NCBI GenBank assembly: GCA_013215655.1
Contig: JABSOX010000014.1
Span: forward strand, 1-64,000
Source of the DNA: Colwellia sp.
GTDB taxonomy: Bacteria > Pseudomonadota > Gammaproteobacteria > Enterobacterales > Alteromonadaceae
Direction: 5' to 3'
Length of the DNA: 64,000 nt
Shown here: one piece after another, positions 55,469 to 64,000 of the stretch
Numbering within the stretch: the first letter of the stretch is position 1
Layout: each line of letters begins with the position of its first letter
Notes under the pieces: model-generated
Databases searched by the model: none
Seen by the model: the letters and a program-made list of their open reading frames with translations, nothing else
What the model was told of the DNA's origin: nothing
Position numbers and translations under genes: made by a program

Positions 55469-57928
55469 TTAGTTAATTATTGCACACGCAATTTTCTCCC
55501 CTGAAACCCCATTGAGATCTTGACCAGAGTGGATCATTAACGACCTTCCTCTTAATTCAGACAAGACCAATTTTTTACCAATAACAGTAGTCATTGAGCG
55601 ACCACCTTTATCTGTTTTCAATGGAGGTAAATCTCCTTTTGCCTTCATAAGCATAGAGCTGTGGTCAATTGAAGAACCATTTGTAGAAACAGTAGTAGAA
55701 TGTTCACTATGCCCATAGTGACCACCAGCAGCCATTCCGGCAATGCGAGTTTCTCCCTTAAAACCAGCGTCACAACTTGGTTTCTCATGGATGTGCATAC
55801 CATTGAATCCTGCTGGCAATCCTGATATTTCGGCTTCTACTCTTAACCCTTCTGTTGAATCAATTAATCGGATAGTACCTATTTCATCTCCTACACCAAA
55901 GCCATTGATGTTATTAACAAGCAAAACCTTTTCACCAACAGGTTCCATTTTATGCAGAGTTTTACGGATCAATATAGCTGAGTGAGGCGGGAGTTCCCCA
56001 TTAAGCGCATCCAGAAAGTAGAGTTTAGCCAACTTATAATTATTTAATAAATAATTACCATAGCCAATATGGAGTTGTATCACAGGATCATCCTGTGCAT
56101 TTTTTAGTGCCTTCTGACTATGTTCCATTCCCTTAATTACCATTCCTGATCGGATAAGAGACCACCCGTAACTGTCTTGTACTACTGGATTATCGGGCAC
56201 CAATTGTGCAGCAATGTCTGCCAATTCTGTGGCTATTTTAAGCTCTACACCTCGATCTGCTCTAACAATCGAAGACATATATAATGCCGAAAAATCGAAA
56301 GGAACTAAACGTAGAATCTCATCAAATGCCACTTGAGCTTCTTCAAGAGCTCCTCCTGAATATAATGTCAAACCTAATTCGTATAGTAAAATAGGTTCAT
56401 TCGGATTTTTAGAGATGGCATCTTTTAAAAGTGGAATTAACTCTTCATGGTCAGCCGACGCATTACTAGTTGAGTGAGAATGTTTTCGATGATCGTGTAA
56501 AGCGCCAAATAATGCTAACCAAGCATTAATATAAGTAGGATCAATATCTATAGCTGATCTAAATGAGTGAGATGCTTCATCATTTTTATTACGATTATAA
56601 TAGATAACACCCTTCAGATAATACGCGTACGCGAAATTACGGTCTTTAGAAATAATGTTGTTAGCTTCATCCATTGCAGCGGTTAAATCACCTGATTCAA
56701 ATAGTGTACTTGCCAATAAATAGGCCAATTTTAGGTTATCTTTATTATTATTAACAAGCTCCTTTAAGAAACCAAGTGCTTTATTACCTTCGCCTAATAT
56801 AATGGCAATCTCAATATAATTCTGTAACCTTTTCATAGTCAAATCACCTTCAAAGTTATCAAGATAACTATCCAAAGCAGACATACCTTTTTGATTCATT
56901 TTTGCTGTCGCGTATAGACGAGCCATATTTAGTAAACGAGTTTGATTTATAAAAAAATCATCTGAATCGACGGAATTAAGTAATGTTATTGCTTCTTTAG
57001 TTTTACCGTCTAACGACAGCAAACGCGCACGTGACATTGTTGCAGGAAAAGAAGCATAAGCAGGAGTTGATTGAAGTTTTATTTCTGCTCGTTTTGCCGC
57101 GATCAAGTTGCCAGTAAATGCCGCTGCTTCGAAATATCGGGATATAGCTTCTAAGTTGTCTGGTTGGGATAAATCCAGTTTTTCACTATCAATAAGTTTT
57201 TGAAACAAAATGATGATTTTTTCGTATTCTTCCAATAATCTATATATTTCTGCTAACTCTAAATGAATAATATCGGCTTTAATTGTCGGAATACCTTGGA
57301 CTCGAAGGCTTTTCTCCAAAATACTTTTCGCTTGATTATATTCATTTTTACGAATAAAATTCCACGATAAGTATCGATAGGCAAGTATGTTGGCATCGTT
57401 GTTTTTTATCGCTTTCTCTAAATGCTCAGTTCCCGCCTGATAATTTTCTTGCATGTACATAGAAATGCCCATTAACATACTTGCAGGTGTATAGTTAGGT
57501 GATAATTTTAGAACTTCTTGTAAAGCGAGCTCTGCTTGAGGATATAGTTTCTTTCCGACTAATTGAACCGCAGCCAATTGAAAAGCGACAAAATCGTTTG
57601 GAAACCTTTTTAGGTAATTGGCCAGAGCTAAAGGCCCCTGAACATTACCGCTAATCAGGAGATTTGCAACCAGCCCCAACGCTTTTTTATCAGCAATATT
57701 GTGTTCAAAATCTCCTGCGGCATAAAGGCTATAATGAATCAATCTTCCTGTATTCAGTTCTTGCCGATAATTTTCAGAAAAAATAATTGAGTCGTTAGCA
57801 AATAAACGAGAAACTCGATCCTCAGCATTTAAATCGGTAATAATTGTCGAGAAGCATTGACTAGACCATAGAAGAATAATCACTTTCAATAAAAGTAATA
57901 AATTTGAATTATTATTTTTATGGTTCAT
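55469..57928 (-). CDS. TPR protein fused to a Cu/Zn superoxide dismutase domain
   Basis: An 819-residue exported protein. A signal peptide (about 1-28) precedes many tetratricopeptide repeats (about 60-660), as in YAYYLKGVIYYNRNKNDEAS. From about 670 to the end it is a Cu/Zn SOD domain: HIHEKPSC (712-719, Cu ligands His712 and His714, Cys719), AAGGHYGHSEH (bridging His737), GDLPPL (Asp766, Zn-ligand type), LMIHSGQD (His800, Cu) and IACAII (Cys815, disulfide partner). The zinc loop is about 8 residues longer than in E. coli SodC, and the guiding Arg before the last Cys is Lys812. GGAAAGGA precedes the ATG. It would remove superoxide in the periplasm or at the surface while the TPR part binds partners. 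Confidence 0.85.
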   Translation of the reverse strand: MNHKNNNSNLLLLLKVIILLWSSQCFSTIITDLNAEDRVSRLFANDSIIFSENYRQELNTGRLIHYSLYAAGDFEHNIADKKALGLVANLLISGNVQGPLALANYLKRFPNDFVAFQLAAVQLVGKKLYPQAELALQEVLKLSPNYTPASMLMGISMYMQENYQAGTEHLEKAIKNNDANILAYRYLSWNFIRKNEYNQAKSILEKSLRVQGIPTIKADIIHLELAEIYRLLEEYEKIIILFQKLIDSEKLDLSQPDNLEAISRYFEAAAFTGNLIAAKRAEIKLQSTPAYASFPATMSRARLLSLDGKTKEAITLLNSVDSDDFFINQTRLLNMARLYATAKMNQKGMSALDSYLDNFEGDLTMKRLQNYIEIAIILGEGNKALGFLKELVNNNKDNLKLAYLLASTLFESGDLTAAMDEANNIISKDRNFAYAYYLKGVIYYNRNKNDEASHSFRSAIDIDPTYINAWLALFGALHDHRKHSHSTSNASADHEELIPLLKDAISKNPNEPILLYELGLTLYSGGALEEAQVAFDEILRLVPFDFSALYMSSIVRADRGVELKIATELADIAAQLVPDNPVVQDSYGWSLIRSGMVIKGMEHSQKALKNAQDDPVIQLHIGYGNYLLNNYKLAKLYFLDALNGELPPHSAILIRKTLHKMEPVGEKVLLVNNINGFGVGDEIGTIRLIDSTEGLRVEAEISGLPAGFNGMHIHEKPSCDAGFKGETRIAGMAAGGHYGHSEHSTTVSTNGSSIDHSSMLMKAKGDLPPLKTDKGGRSMTTVIGKKLVLSELRGRSLMIHSGQDLNGVSGEKIACAIIN

Positions 57929-58101
57929 TGGCGGGTCCTTTCCAAGTTATTGATGATAAATATTTAAATGTGAATGTATGAAAGTAACTATAATACATAT
58001 CCGTAGCATTTCATCATTTCGCGTAGGGTATCAATAGTAGTGTTATCAATATGCTTTATATAATTTTTATAATTCCCACACTTTTTGCATGTATCTTGTG
58101 A

Positions 58102-58132
58102 GTAACCTGCTCGTATGAGCCGTGCGTGTTAC
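58102..58132. repeat. Small nested inverted repeat at the sulfotransferase 3' side
   Basis: GTAAC / GTTAC (58102-58106 with 58128-58132) encloses GCTC-GTAT-GAGC (58109-58120). It is followed on the minus strand by no T-run. It lies about 100 bases beyond the shortened sulfotransferase gene and could mark a rearrangement joint. Confidence 0.35.
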
Positions 58133-58222
58133 AAAATCATTTTTTAACGGCTGTTTCGACGTTAAACGCTCTTTATTCTGCCAATCTTTAGCTAAAGAAT
58201 CGACTAATGAGGACGGCAACTT

Positions 58223-59794
58223 TTAATTGTTGACTAAATCTTCATATTTAACTTCGTGAATTTTTAAACATAACTGTTTACTGATGTGATGCCAATAATT
58301 GTCAATCCAAGCCAAATAAGTCGCTGTTTTCTGTAAATCATTGTGCCATGCATCTGTACTTTGAAAATTCGAAAAATAGCAAGACACCAAGGTATCTAAT
58401 GGGTGTCGAACTACTCTAATGATGGTTGAATAAGGGAATAGTTTTTCAATCAGTGGCAATCGCAAAATATTGAAAAGGTTTTTGTCAACAACAGCTGTTT
58501 GATTATCAGTTTTTTGGCTAAGACCATAGGTATCTTCAGCGACAGAAACCAAGGATGGTTTATCCAATTGACTAAATTCTGACGGTGAAAGCTGCCACCA
58601 ACGACGCTCAAACTGGTCAAATATTGTTTTTTCTATATTGGGGACAGCACTGCTTTCACTGACAGAAATACTATCAAAAGTATTTACCAACAGCTGCTCG
58701 AGCAGGGTACTGCCCGTCCTTGGAAAACCAACAATAAACGCTACTGACAAATTTTGTTGAACGTCAACCTTTGAATCTCCATTCGTTAATATTTCAGTAC
58801 TTTTTATTTCAGCCAATTGCTGTTCAATTTGTTGCCATTGTCCTTGGAATAATCGTTCAGAGCCAATTGAATGATTCATGTTTATTGCATGTTGCCATGC
58901 GCTATCATAGTCCGATTGAAGTTGATACAAGGCAGCAAATTCGGCATGTATATTACTGAGTTGTTTGTCTTGTGCACTTGTTGTCTTTATTACATTATTA
59001 AGTGTCACTATTGCTTCATTCAGTCGATGATTTCGCCTATGAATTCGCGCCTGCAACACCAGTGCATCGACCCTGTCAGGAAATATTTTTAGGATCTGAA
59101 AAACGAGTTCCTCAGCTTCTTCAAGCTTATGTTGAAGTTCTAATATGCCTGCCAAGGTAACCTGCGATTCTGGTGAATTAGGAAATAATTCAAGTCCAGT
59201 TTTAAGGATTTTAATCGCATTTTCGTCCTCAATATTCGTATGATACGCATTAGCGGCATAGACCCAATGTATATCAGCTTCAGAAAAATGTTGAACTAAT
59301 CCTTGAGCAAAAAAAATAGTAGAGTCTGTATCTCCTATAGTTGCAGCCAGTTGATAACCCATTAACCATGCTTTTTGGTAATTAGGTTGTAAAATAATGG
59401 CATTATTTAAGTGGTTTAAGGCAAGTTGATAATGACCCTTTTGTCCAACAATATTGGCGTAATTTACATGGGCTTCGGGATCAATCAAACCATATAAAAA
59501 TGCCTTAACAAAGTTAATAATAGCTTTGTCTAAATCATTCTGCATATAAGCACTCATCCCCAATAAATAATAAGCAGTTGGATGAGTCGGTACTTTAAGG
59601 AGGATACGGGCGGCGATAGCGCCGGCGATTAGAAACTTTCTTTGTTGTAAAGCTAACTTTAGATCAATTAGCGCCTTGGCAATAGTTTTATTTGGGGGGT
59701 TGCCTGTCCACATTTTACTATTTAGGTTTTTTGCACAACAGCGCTTTAAACCAGCTGAATTTCCACAGGAACAACAAGGGACGATAGCGACCAT
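58223..59794 (-). CDS. SEC-C/TPR sulfotransferase with a shortened C-terminus
   Basis: A 523-residue protein. The start has a SEC-C-like zinc motif CSCGNSAGLKRCC (about 8-20). TPR repeats follow (about 40-300) and then a sulfotransferase domain (about 345-523) with the PAPS 5'-phosphosulfate loop FIVGFPRTGSTLLEQLL and the 3'-phosphate motif RVVRHPLDTLVSCY. The family normally continues 60 or more residues beyond VKYEDLV to finish the fold, but here a stop comes 2 residues after it. The same frame stays open for about 50 codons after this stop, so a nonsense change or deletion is likely. GGAG is 4 bases before the ATG. It may be inactive. Confidence 0.8.
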   Translation of the reverse strand: MVAIVPCCSCGNSAGLKRCCAKNLNSKMWTGNPPNKTIAKALIDLKLALQQRKFLIAGAIAARILLKVPTHPTAYYLLGMSAYMQNDLDKAIINFVKAFLYGLIDPEAHVNYANIVGQKGHYQLALNHLNNAIILQPNYQKAWLMGYQLAATIGDTDSTIFFAQGLVQHFSEADIHWVYAANAYHTNIEDENAIKILKTGLELFPNSPESQVTLAGILELQHKLEEAEELVFQILKIFPDRVDALVLQARIHRRNHRLNEAIVTLNNVIKTTSAQDKQLSNIHAEFAALYQLQSDYDSAWQHAINMNHSIGSERLFQGQWQQIEQQLAEIKSTEILTNGDSKVDVQQNLSVAFIVGFPRTGSTLLEQLLVNTFDSISVSESSAVPNIEKTIFDQFERRWWQLSPSEFSQLDKPSLVSVAEDTYGLSQKTDNQTAVVDKNLFNILRLPLIEKLFPYSTIIRVVRHPLDTLVSCYFSNFQSTDAWHNDLQKTATYLAWIDNYWHHISKQLCLKIHEVKYEDLVNN

Positions 59795-59875
59795 AACACT
59801 CCAGACATCACATAACTCATATAAAAATGCGGTAAGTTGCCTTACCGCCTAACAATTATACTTTATTGAATAAAA

Positions 59876-61030
59876 CTAAGATGTTTTACGTCTACGTCTA
59901 AAACCGGCAATCATCGCGAGTCCACTACCCATAATCAATATAGTGGCAGGCTCTGGCACGTTAATTCCACCTCCTCCAGGACCTTGTGTCAAGTTAATGG
60001 TAATAGTGCCTTGATCACTTAAGGAACCATCAGAAGTGCCAAAAGTGGCAATATAAGTACCCACTGAAAATCCAGTGCTATCCCAAGAGAAGTCTAAAGT
60101 ACCAGGGTCAAAAGTTGAATTTAAAGGATTCCCACCGGTACCTAAAAAGTTAATAAAAGATGTGGTTAAAATATCACCAACATTAGGATCACTAACAGCC
60201 AAGGTATGATCGATCGTGGTACCTACCAATGCATTGATCACCACATCGGTAATGCTGGGTGCTAAATTAGCGCCGGTATCTACGGCGTCGAATAACCAGA
60301 CAAACTCTACGGCACTGCCATCAGTCGCGCCAATTTTACCACTAAAGCCAATATCGGCACCTGGACTAGAACCATTATCGAGAATTGCCGTCGTTGTAGC
60401 AGCTGACATGTTGATTTGTCCGCTGGCATCAATAGAATATCCAGGCGCCTGCCCACTCATTCCTGTGCCTAAAAAGGTATCGTCATAGGTCAGGCCTACC
60501 CCGACCGCATCCAAATTATCAGAATAAGCAGCACCTCTGAGTACTTCCTGCTGAATATTTTCTAAGTCAAACTGTATCGGGGTATTCGCTGTGAGGCCAT
60601 CCCAGAAAATAGTTGATGTTGTTCCATAACTTCCCGAACCATTTGGCACCCCTGCAACCCAAGCATTACTTCCCCAAGAAATTGTATAAGTACCTGCACC
60701 AGGTGGTAATTGAATGCTGAATGTTTCATCAATTCTGCTTCGACGTATATCAGATGTATCGAGTGATATAGAACCTAGAGCCGCGTTACCAGCACCAGCA
60801 ACAAAAAGACTCGAAGAACCAGATACCCCACTGTGGGGAAATGTCCCCGCTGCCGTTCCCACTTGTCTTCGCCAAAAACTTTTTGCGTCTATGGTTAGCA
60901 TACCATTGGCATCAACGGTAGGCACTACAGCAGCACCACGAAAATGGCTGGCATTTACCGACACACTACTCAAAGTTGCGAAAAGGCAAGCAGCAATAGT
61001 AGTCGTTTTAAATATTTTATTAGTCTTCAA
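59876..61030 (-). CDS. PEP-CTERM sorted exported protein
   Basis: A 384-residue exported protein. A signal peptide (1-27, ends VNA before SHFRG) is followed by a beta-rich domain (about 28-250) and a small Ig/cadherin-like repeat (about 255-350, with DHTLAVSDPNVGD). The textbook sorting tail is VPEPATILIMGSG, a hydrophobic helix, then FRRRRKTS. An exosortase would cut after PEP. The start codon is TTG; GGAG stands 7 bases before it and no in-frame ATG fits. The first residues after the signal (ASHFRGAAV) are like those of surface proteins with an SHFRGG start. The sulfotransferase and TPR-SOD genes follow on the same strand. Confidence 0.85.
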   Translation of the reverse strand: MKTNKIFKTTTIAACLFATLSSVSVNASHFRGAAVVPTVDANGMLTIDAKSFWRRQVGTAAGTFPHSGVSGSSSLFVAGAGNAALGSISLDTSDIRRSRIDETFSIQLPPGAGTYTISWGSNAWVAGVPNGSGSYGTTSTIFWDGLTANTPIQFDLENIQQEVLRGAAYSDNLDAVGVGLTYDDTFLGTGMSGQAPGYSIDASGQINMSAATTTAILDNGSSPGADIGFSGKIGATDGSAVEFVWLFDAVDTGANLAPSITDVVINALVGTTIDHTLAVSDPNVGDILTTSFINFLGTGGNPLNSTFDPGTLDFSWDSTGFSVGTYIATFGTSDGSLSDQGTITINLTQGPGGGGINVPEPATILIMGSGLAMIAGFRRRRKTS

Positions 61031-61181
61031 ATTCCTTCTCCATCTTGTTTAAATTGCTTTTCTGCCAAACAATATTGTTGATTTTTCAATCAACACTAAC
61101 GACATTGGCCTGTATACTTTATAAGCACAAATCGCACCGAAATTTAACTCGTTGATTTGTAATGGCTTAATTATGTGCTGT

Positions 61182-61214
61182 TTTTTAAGTGTAAAAAAAA
61201 TGGACACTTAAAAA
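61182..61214. terminator. Hairpin terminator near the integrase stump
   Basis: An 11-bp perfect stem TTTTTAAGTGT / ACACTTAAAAA (61182-61192 with 61204-61214) lies 27 bases after the integrase stop and 150 bases upstream of the PEP-CTERM start. T- or A-runs on both sides make it able to end transcription on either strand. Confidence 0.6.
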
Positions 61215-61240
61215 GTGATATATAGAGTTTAATGCGAAAA

Positions 61241-61567
61241 TCAGCAATCTTGCCATACTTGCCAAAGTGTCATTTGTTCAGCAACAGCTTGTTGACGTTT
61301 AGCAATGGGATCGATACCTGTCGCTATTTCACCCAAATATTTAAGTGCTTCTTTACGTGCCATTTCAACAGTAAGTTCAGGGTAACGTCCAAGCGTTATT
61401 CGTTTGAGTTTTCGATTAATACGCTTTTCTAAAATGAAGGCTCTACTACCGCTTGCGGTAACACGAACAACGAAACCTTTTAGTTCAGAATCTCGATAGA
61501 AAACTTGCCCATTTTCAGGAAGTGCAAGTTTGTCTACAAAAGACTTGGTTATTTTACATGTAGACAT
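61241..61567 (-). pseudogene. Truncated tyrosine integrase (N-terminal arm-binding part only)
   Basis: 108 residues that match the DUF4102-type N-terminal domain of phage/island integrases: KITKSFVDKLALPENGQ, YRDSELKGFVVRVTASGSR and LGRYPELTVEMARKEAL. Whole enzymes have about 400 residues with the Arg-His-Arg-Tyr catalytic domain, which is absent here; the frame stops after LWQVWQDC, where the core-binding domain should begin. It is taken as the remnant of an integrase and a sign that the genes beside it came with a mobile island. Confidence 0.85.
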
Positions 61568-61861
61568 AATGTAGTCATGGTACGTAAAAGAATGGTGTTC
61601 TATTTAAAACAAGAAAGGAGGTAAATATCAATTAAAATAAGGCTATAAGGTGATATTGGGTTTTATTCAAAACCCTTAAAACAATAGGAAATATAACAGC
61701 TTATTATGTTGACCCTACACGGTTACATATTACCAAAAGAGTGATAATAATGTATTAAAAAAGTATTGATAAATTTTTACACTAATGTCCATATCGCGCA
61801 CTTAAAGCCTTTAATGGCAACCCATTTTTTGTCGTCCATTAGTCAAGAGCAGCGGCTCACT

Positions 61862-64000
61862 CTACCATTGCCAATCAGATTCACAATAAATGAGATGTGC
61901 TTTTGGCTCTGCGCCTAAATTAATTTTTTCGCCATTAAGTGTGCCTTGATATTGTGCAAGACGTTGATCATCAGCTTGCTGCCATTGTAATGGCAAGCTT
62001 TGTTTAAATTCTTTTAAAACCTTAATCGCCCGTTGTGTATCACCTTTTTCATAAAAAGCGCGAGCAAGGAAGCTCGCTTGTAATCGTGTGGTGATCATCT
62101 CGTCAGCCATATTAGTCACCGCATCATAATCGCCACGCTCAAGATGAATACGCATGATTGAATAACTACTATAACCAAATGTTGTTGCCATTTGATATTG
62201 CTCATTAATATCTTTTGCCTTGTTCAATTGCTGTAACGCTAAGTCAAAATAGCCTAATTCTGTATTTGCCCAACCCAAAAACACCAGCGCATTAGCGGTC
62301 ATGTCCATCCCCGGCTGAGCATCAATAAAACGCTCTAATTGGCTAACCGCTGCAAGCAATTTTTGTTCATTTTTACCATGACGTCCTAATGCTCTTTGAT
62401 CTAACCCTTGGTCTAAATTAGCAAAAGCTAAATAAAAATCACTGTTCACTATCAATGGCTTTGCATTCAAGGTAACGGCAATAGTTTTTGCTTCAATAAA
62501 GTAATGACTTGCCGCGATGCCGTCATGTAATTGCATTTGATAAAAACCAGCATAAATAAGTGCCATCGCCAGTTCATAAGGTTGTTGTAACTGACGATAT
62601 AAACTTAACGCCTGTTTTAATGCTTGTTCACGAACATCCAGCACAAAAGTATAATTTTGAGCAATAGCAAATTGGCTAGCAGCAATCATACTTTTATCGC
62701 CCAATTGCTGATAAAAATTTAATGCTTTGAGTAAATACTGTTGGTTTTGCTGTAAATCATTATCCGGATTTACTTCTAAACCGACATTGGTTGGATTACC
62801 TAAATAAAAAAGTTTGTCTGCTTCAATATTCAAATCATTTTTTAAACCAAAAAGCCGGTCAGCTTTTGTTAACCATTGTTGATGCGCAGACCAATCCATA
62901 TTTTGCCAAGAAATTTTAGCTTTTAGTCGATAACTTAGCGCCATTTGTTTGCTATCAACGGCAAGTTCCGCTTTCTTCACCGCATGATCAATTTGAACAT
63001 TGAGATCATTATCACCACGACGAAAAGCTAATTCTGCACGCCAGTATTGAATAAAGGCATCTAAGCTAGGATCTACAGCAATTGTTTCCACAGGGATTTG
63101 TGTAAATAATTTTTCCGCGCCCTGCCAATCACCTAAGGCATAATAACTTCGCGCAAGATAAGCTCGAGTCCATTGGCTTTTTTCATTTATCGTTAATGAA
63201 GCTTGAAAGTATTTTTTTGCTTGCAAAGCTCCCTCTTTTTGTAACGCTTGCATACCCTCAGCCAATGCCAGTGCCGCAATAGGATTTTCATCCGACAGCG
63301 TTTCTTTGATTTGCTCAGGCAATAATAAATGCAGCAATTGTTGCCTAATAGAGCGAGCTACACTCGGCAAAGAAGGATAACTCATACTGCCCTGCTGCGT
63401 TTTGCCATTAACATAAATTAATTGAAAATCGAGTACTTGCTGTTGTTTATGAATGCGAACACTTGCAAATAACGCTACTTGAATTTGATGCTCTTTGAGT
63501 AGACTGCGTATATGCACAGGTAATGTCGGCCACGACAACTGTGCTTCAAGTAAAAATGCATTAGCAATTGCTGGTGGAATTACTTTGAGTTGATTATTTC
63601 TTTGCATATCAACCGCTAACATATCGGCAAGGCCAAGTTCCAACCACGCCATAGCCGGATCATCTGTAGCATTAATGAAAGGTAAAACTAATAAAGATTG
63701 TGCGCCATTATTTGTTGAGTTTGATAGCTCTTTATTTTTCGGTATATTTTCAGTTGAACTAAAAAAATAGCCAACAGCCACGATTACAAGTAAACACATC
63801 AAACTAATAAATGTTTTAAAGTTAAAATTAGATGTTTGAGCAGACAAAGCTTCTGCAACAACGGTGTCATTAACTTTAGCATTACCATTTACAGTTTCTG
63901 TACTACGTTCGTCAGCATTTTGATTTTTATCGACATCTATCAACTGACAGACCCATTGATAACCACGTTGTGGATAGGTTTTAACAAAAGAAGAATTTTT
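61862..64000 (-). CDS. CadC-like winged-helix regulator with membrane anchor and TPR domain, 5' end cut
   Basis: The gene runs off the right edge; 712 residues are visible. The first 19 visible residues contain TYPQRGYQWV, the end of an OmpR-type winged-helix DNA-binding domain, so the true start lies beyond 64000 (not at the TTG at 63943). A membrane helix (FNFKTFISLMCLLVIVAVGY) is at about visible residues 61-80. The periplasmic part begins with a LLVLPFINATDDPAMAWLELG domain found in such regulators, followed by many TPR repeats to the end. CadC-type proteins sense a periplasmic signal and bind DNA from the membrane. The target is unknown. Confidence 0.85.
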   Translation of the reverse strand, partial: KNSSFVKTYPQRGYQWVCQLIDVDKNQNADERSTETVNGNAKVNDTVVAEALSAQTSNFNFKTFISLMCLLVIVAVGYFFSSTENIPKNKELSNSTNNGAQSLLVLPFINATDDPAMAWLELGLADMLAVDMQRNNQLKVIPPAIANAFLLEAQLSWPTLPVHIRSLLKEHQIQVALFASVRIHKQQQVLDFQLIYVNGKTQQGSMSYPSLPSVARSIRQQLLHLLLPEQIKETLSDENPIAALALAEGMQALQKEGALQAKKYFQASLTINEKSQWTRAYLARSYYALGDWQGAEKLFTQIPVETIAVDPSLDAFIQYWRAELAFRRGDNDLNVQIDHAVKKAELAVDSKQMALSYRLKAKISWQNMDWSAHQQWLTKADRLFGLKNDLNIEADKLFYLGNPTNVGLEVNPDNDLQQNQQYLLKALNFYQQLGDKSMIAASQFAIAQNYTFVLDVREQALKQALSLYRQLQQPYELAMALIYAGFYQMQLHDGIAASHYFIEAKTIAVTLNAKPLIVNSDFYLAFANLDQGLDQRALGRHGKNEQKLLAAVSQLERFIDAQPGMDMTANALVFLGWANTELGYFDLALQQLNKAKDINEQYQMATTFGYSSYSIMRIHLERGDYDAVTNMADEMITTRLQASFLARAFYEKGDTQRAIKVLKEFKQSLPLQWQQADDQRLAQYQGTLNGEKINLGAEPKAHLIYCESDWQW

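Noticed and set aside
58101-58132. GAGCCGTGCGTG sequence considered as a group II intron boundary
   Set aside because: It looks a little like group II intron domain V / 5' end text, but there is no domain V hairpin, no reverse transcriptase and no room for an intron.

Overview
The window reads as chromosome from a cold-adapted, low-GC marine gammaproteobacterium of the Alteromonadales, most like Colwellia. This rests on the AT-rich base composition, the PrsT / PEP-CTERM and GlyGly-CTERM surface-sorting proteins, the MipA-DUF3019-two-component cluster, YceH, ArgR, the fused E1 next to glutaryl-CoA dehydrogenase, and short inverted-repeat elements of a kind common in that group. No tRNA, rRNA or CRISPR array was seen. 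Both ends cut genes: an esterase 3' end on the left and a CadC-like TPR regulator on the right.

Layout. 1-4.5 kb: esterase end, a choice-of-anchor A PEP-CTERM protein and the giant TPR protein PrsT. 4.7-9.5 kb: a MacAB-like efflux operon (adaptor, ATPase, two-domain permease). 9.5-16.4 kb: an Lrp-type regulator divergent from a YjeH-like amino-acid exporter, a small lipoprotein, a DJ-1/PfpI protein, a four-PAS GGDEF-EAL protein and YceH. 16.5-23.4 kb: a six-gene same-strand cluster with overlapping genes. It encodes a five-repeat COG4315-type lipoprotein, a monoheme lipoprotein, a beta-barrel carrying its own CxxCH motif, an ECF sigma factor, an RskA-like anti-sigma factor and an alginate-export-type porin. 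I consider it the best candidate for an undescribed envelope redox system. 23.4-27.6 kb: LRR protein, M6 metalloprotease with PKD domains and a GlyGly-CTERM tail, and a small lipoprotein. 27.7-34.2 kb: galactose mutarotase, ArgR, and a catabolic set (malonyltransferase-like protein, fused E1 alpha-beta, glutaryl-CoA dehydrogenase). 34.4-40.7 kb: TonB receptor, MipA-DUF3019-response regulator-histidine kinase operon, lysoplasmalogenase. 40.8-45.4 kb: a coupled nucleotidyltransferase / NahK-like kinase pair and feoAB with an FNR-type site.

45.4-64 kb is more accessory in character. It holds two long copies of a TA-flanked double-hairpin repeat (a 65-bp relic lies at 24.1 kb) and a second repeat family directly abutting a chemotaxis receptor. 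It also holds MarR, a sulfatase-YHYH fusion lipoprotein and an oxidoreductase. Then come a Rho paralogue lacking the RNA-binding N-terminus, a TPR protein fused to a Cu/Zn superoxide dismutase domain, a SEC-C/TPR sulfotransferase with a shortened C-terminus, a PEP-CTERM protein and an integrase stump. The stump suggests a decayed island.

How the genes work together. Much of the window concerns the cell envelope: surface sorting by two different C-terminal signals, outer-membrane barrels, heme lipoproteins, efflux and periplasmic sensing. Functions given here come from motifs and gene order read by eye; no database search was run.
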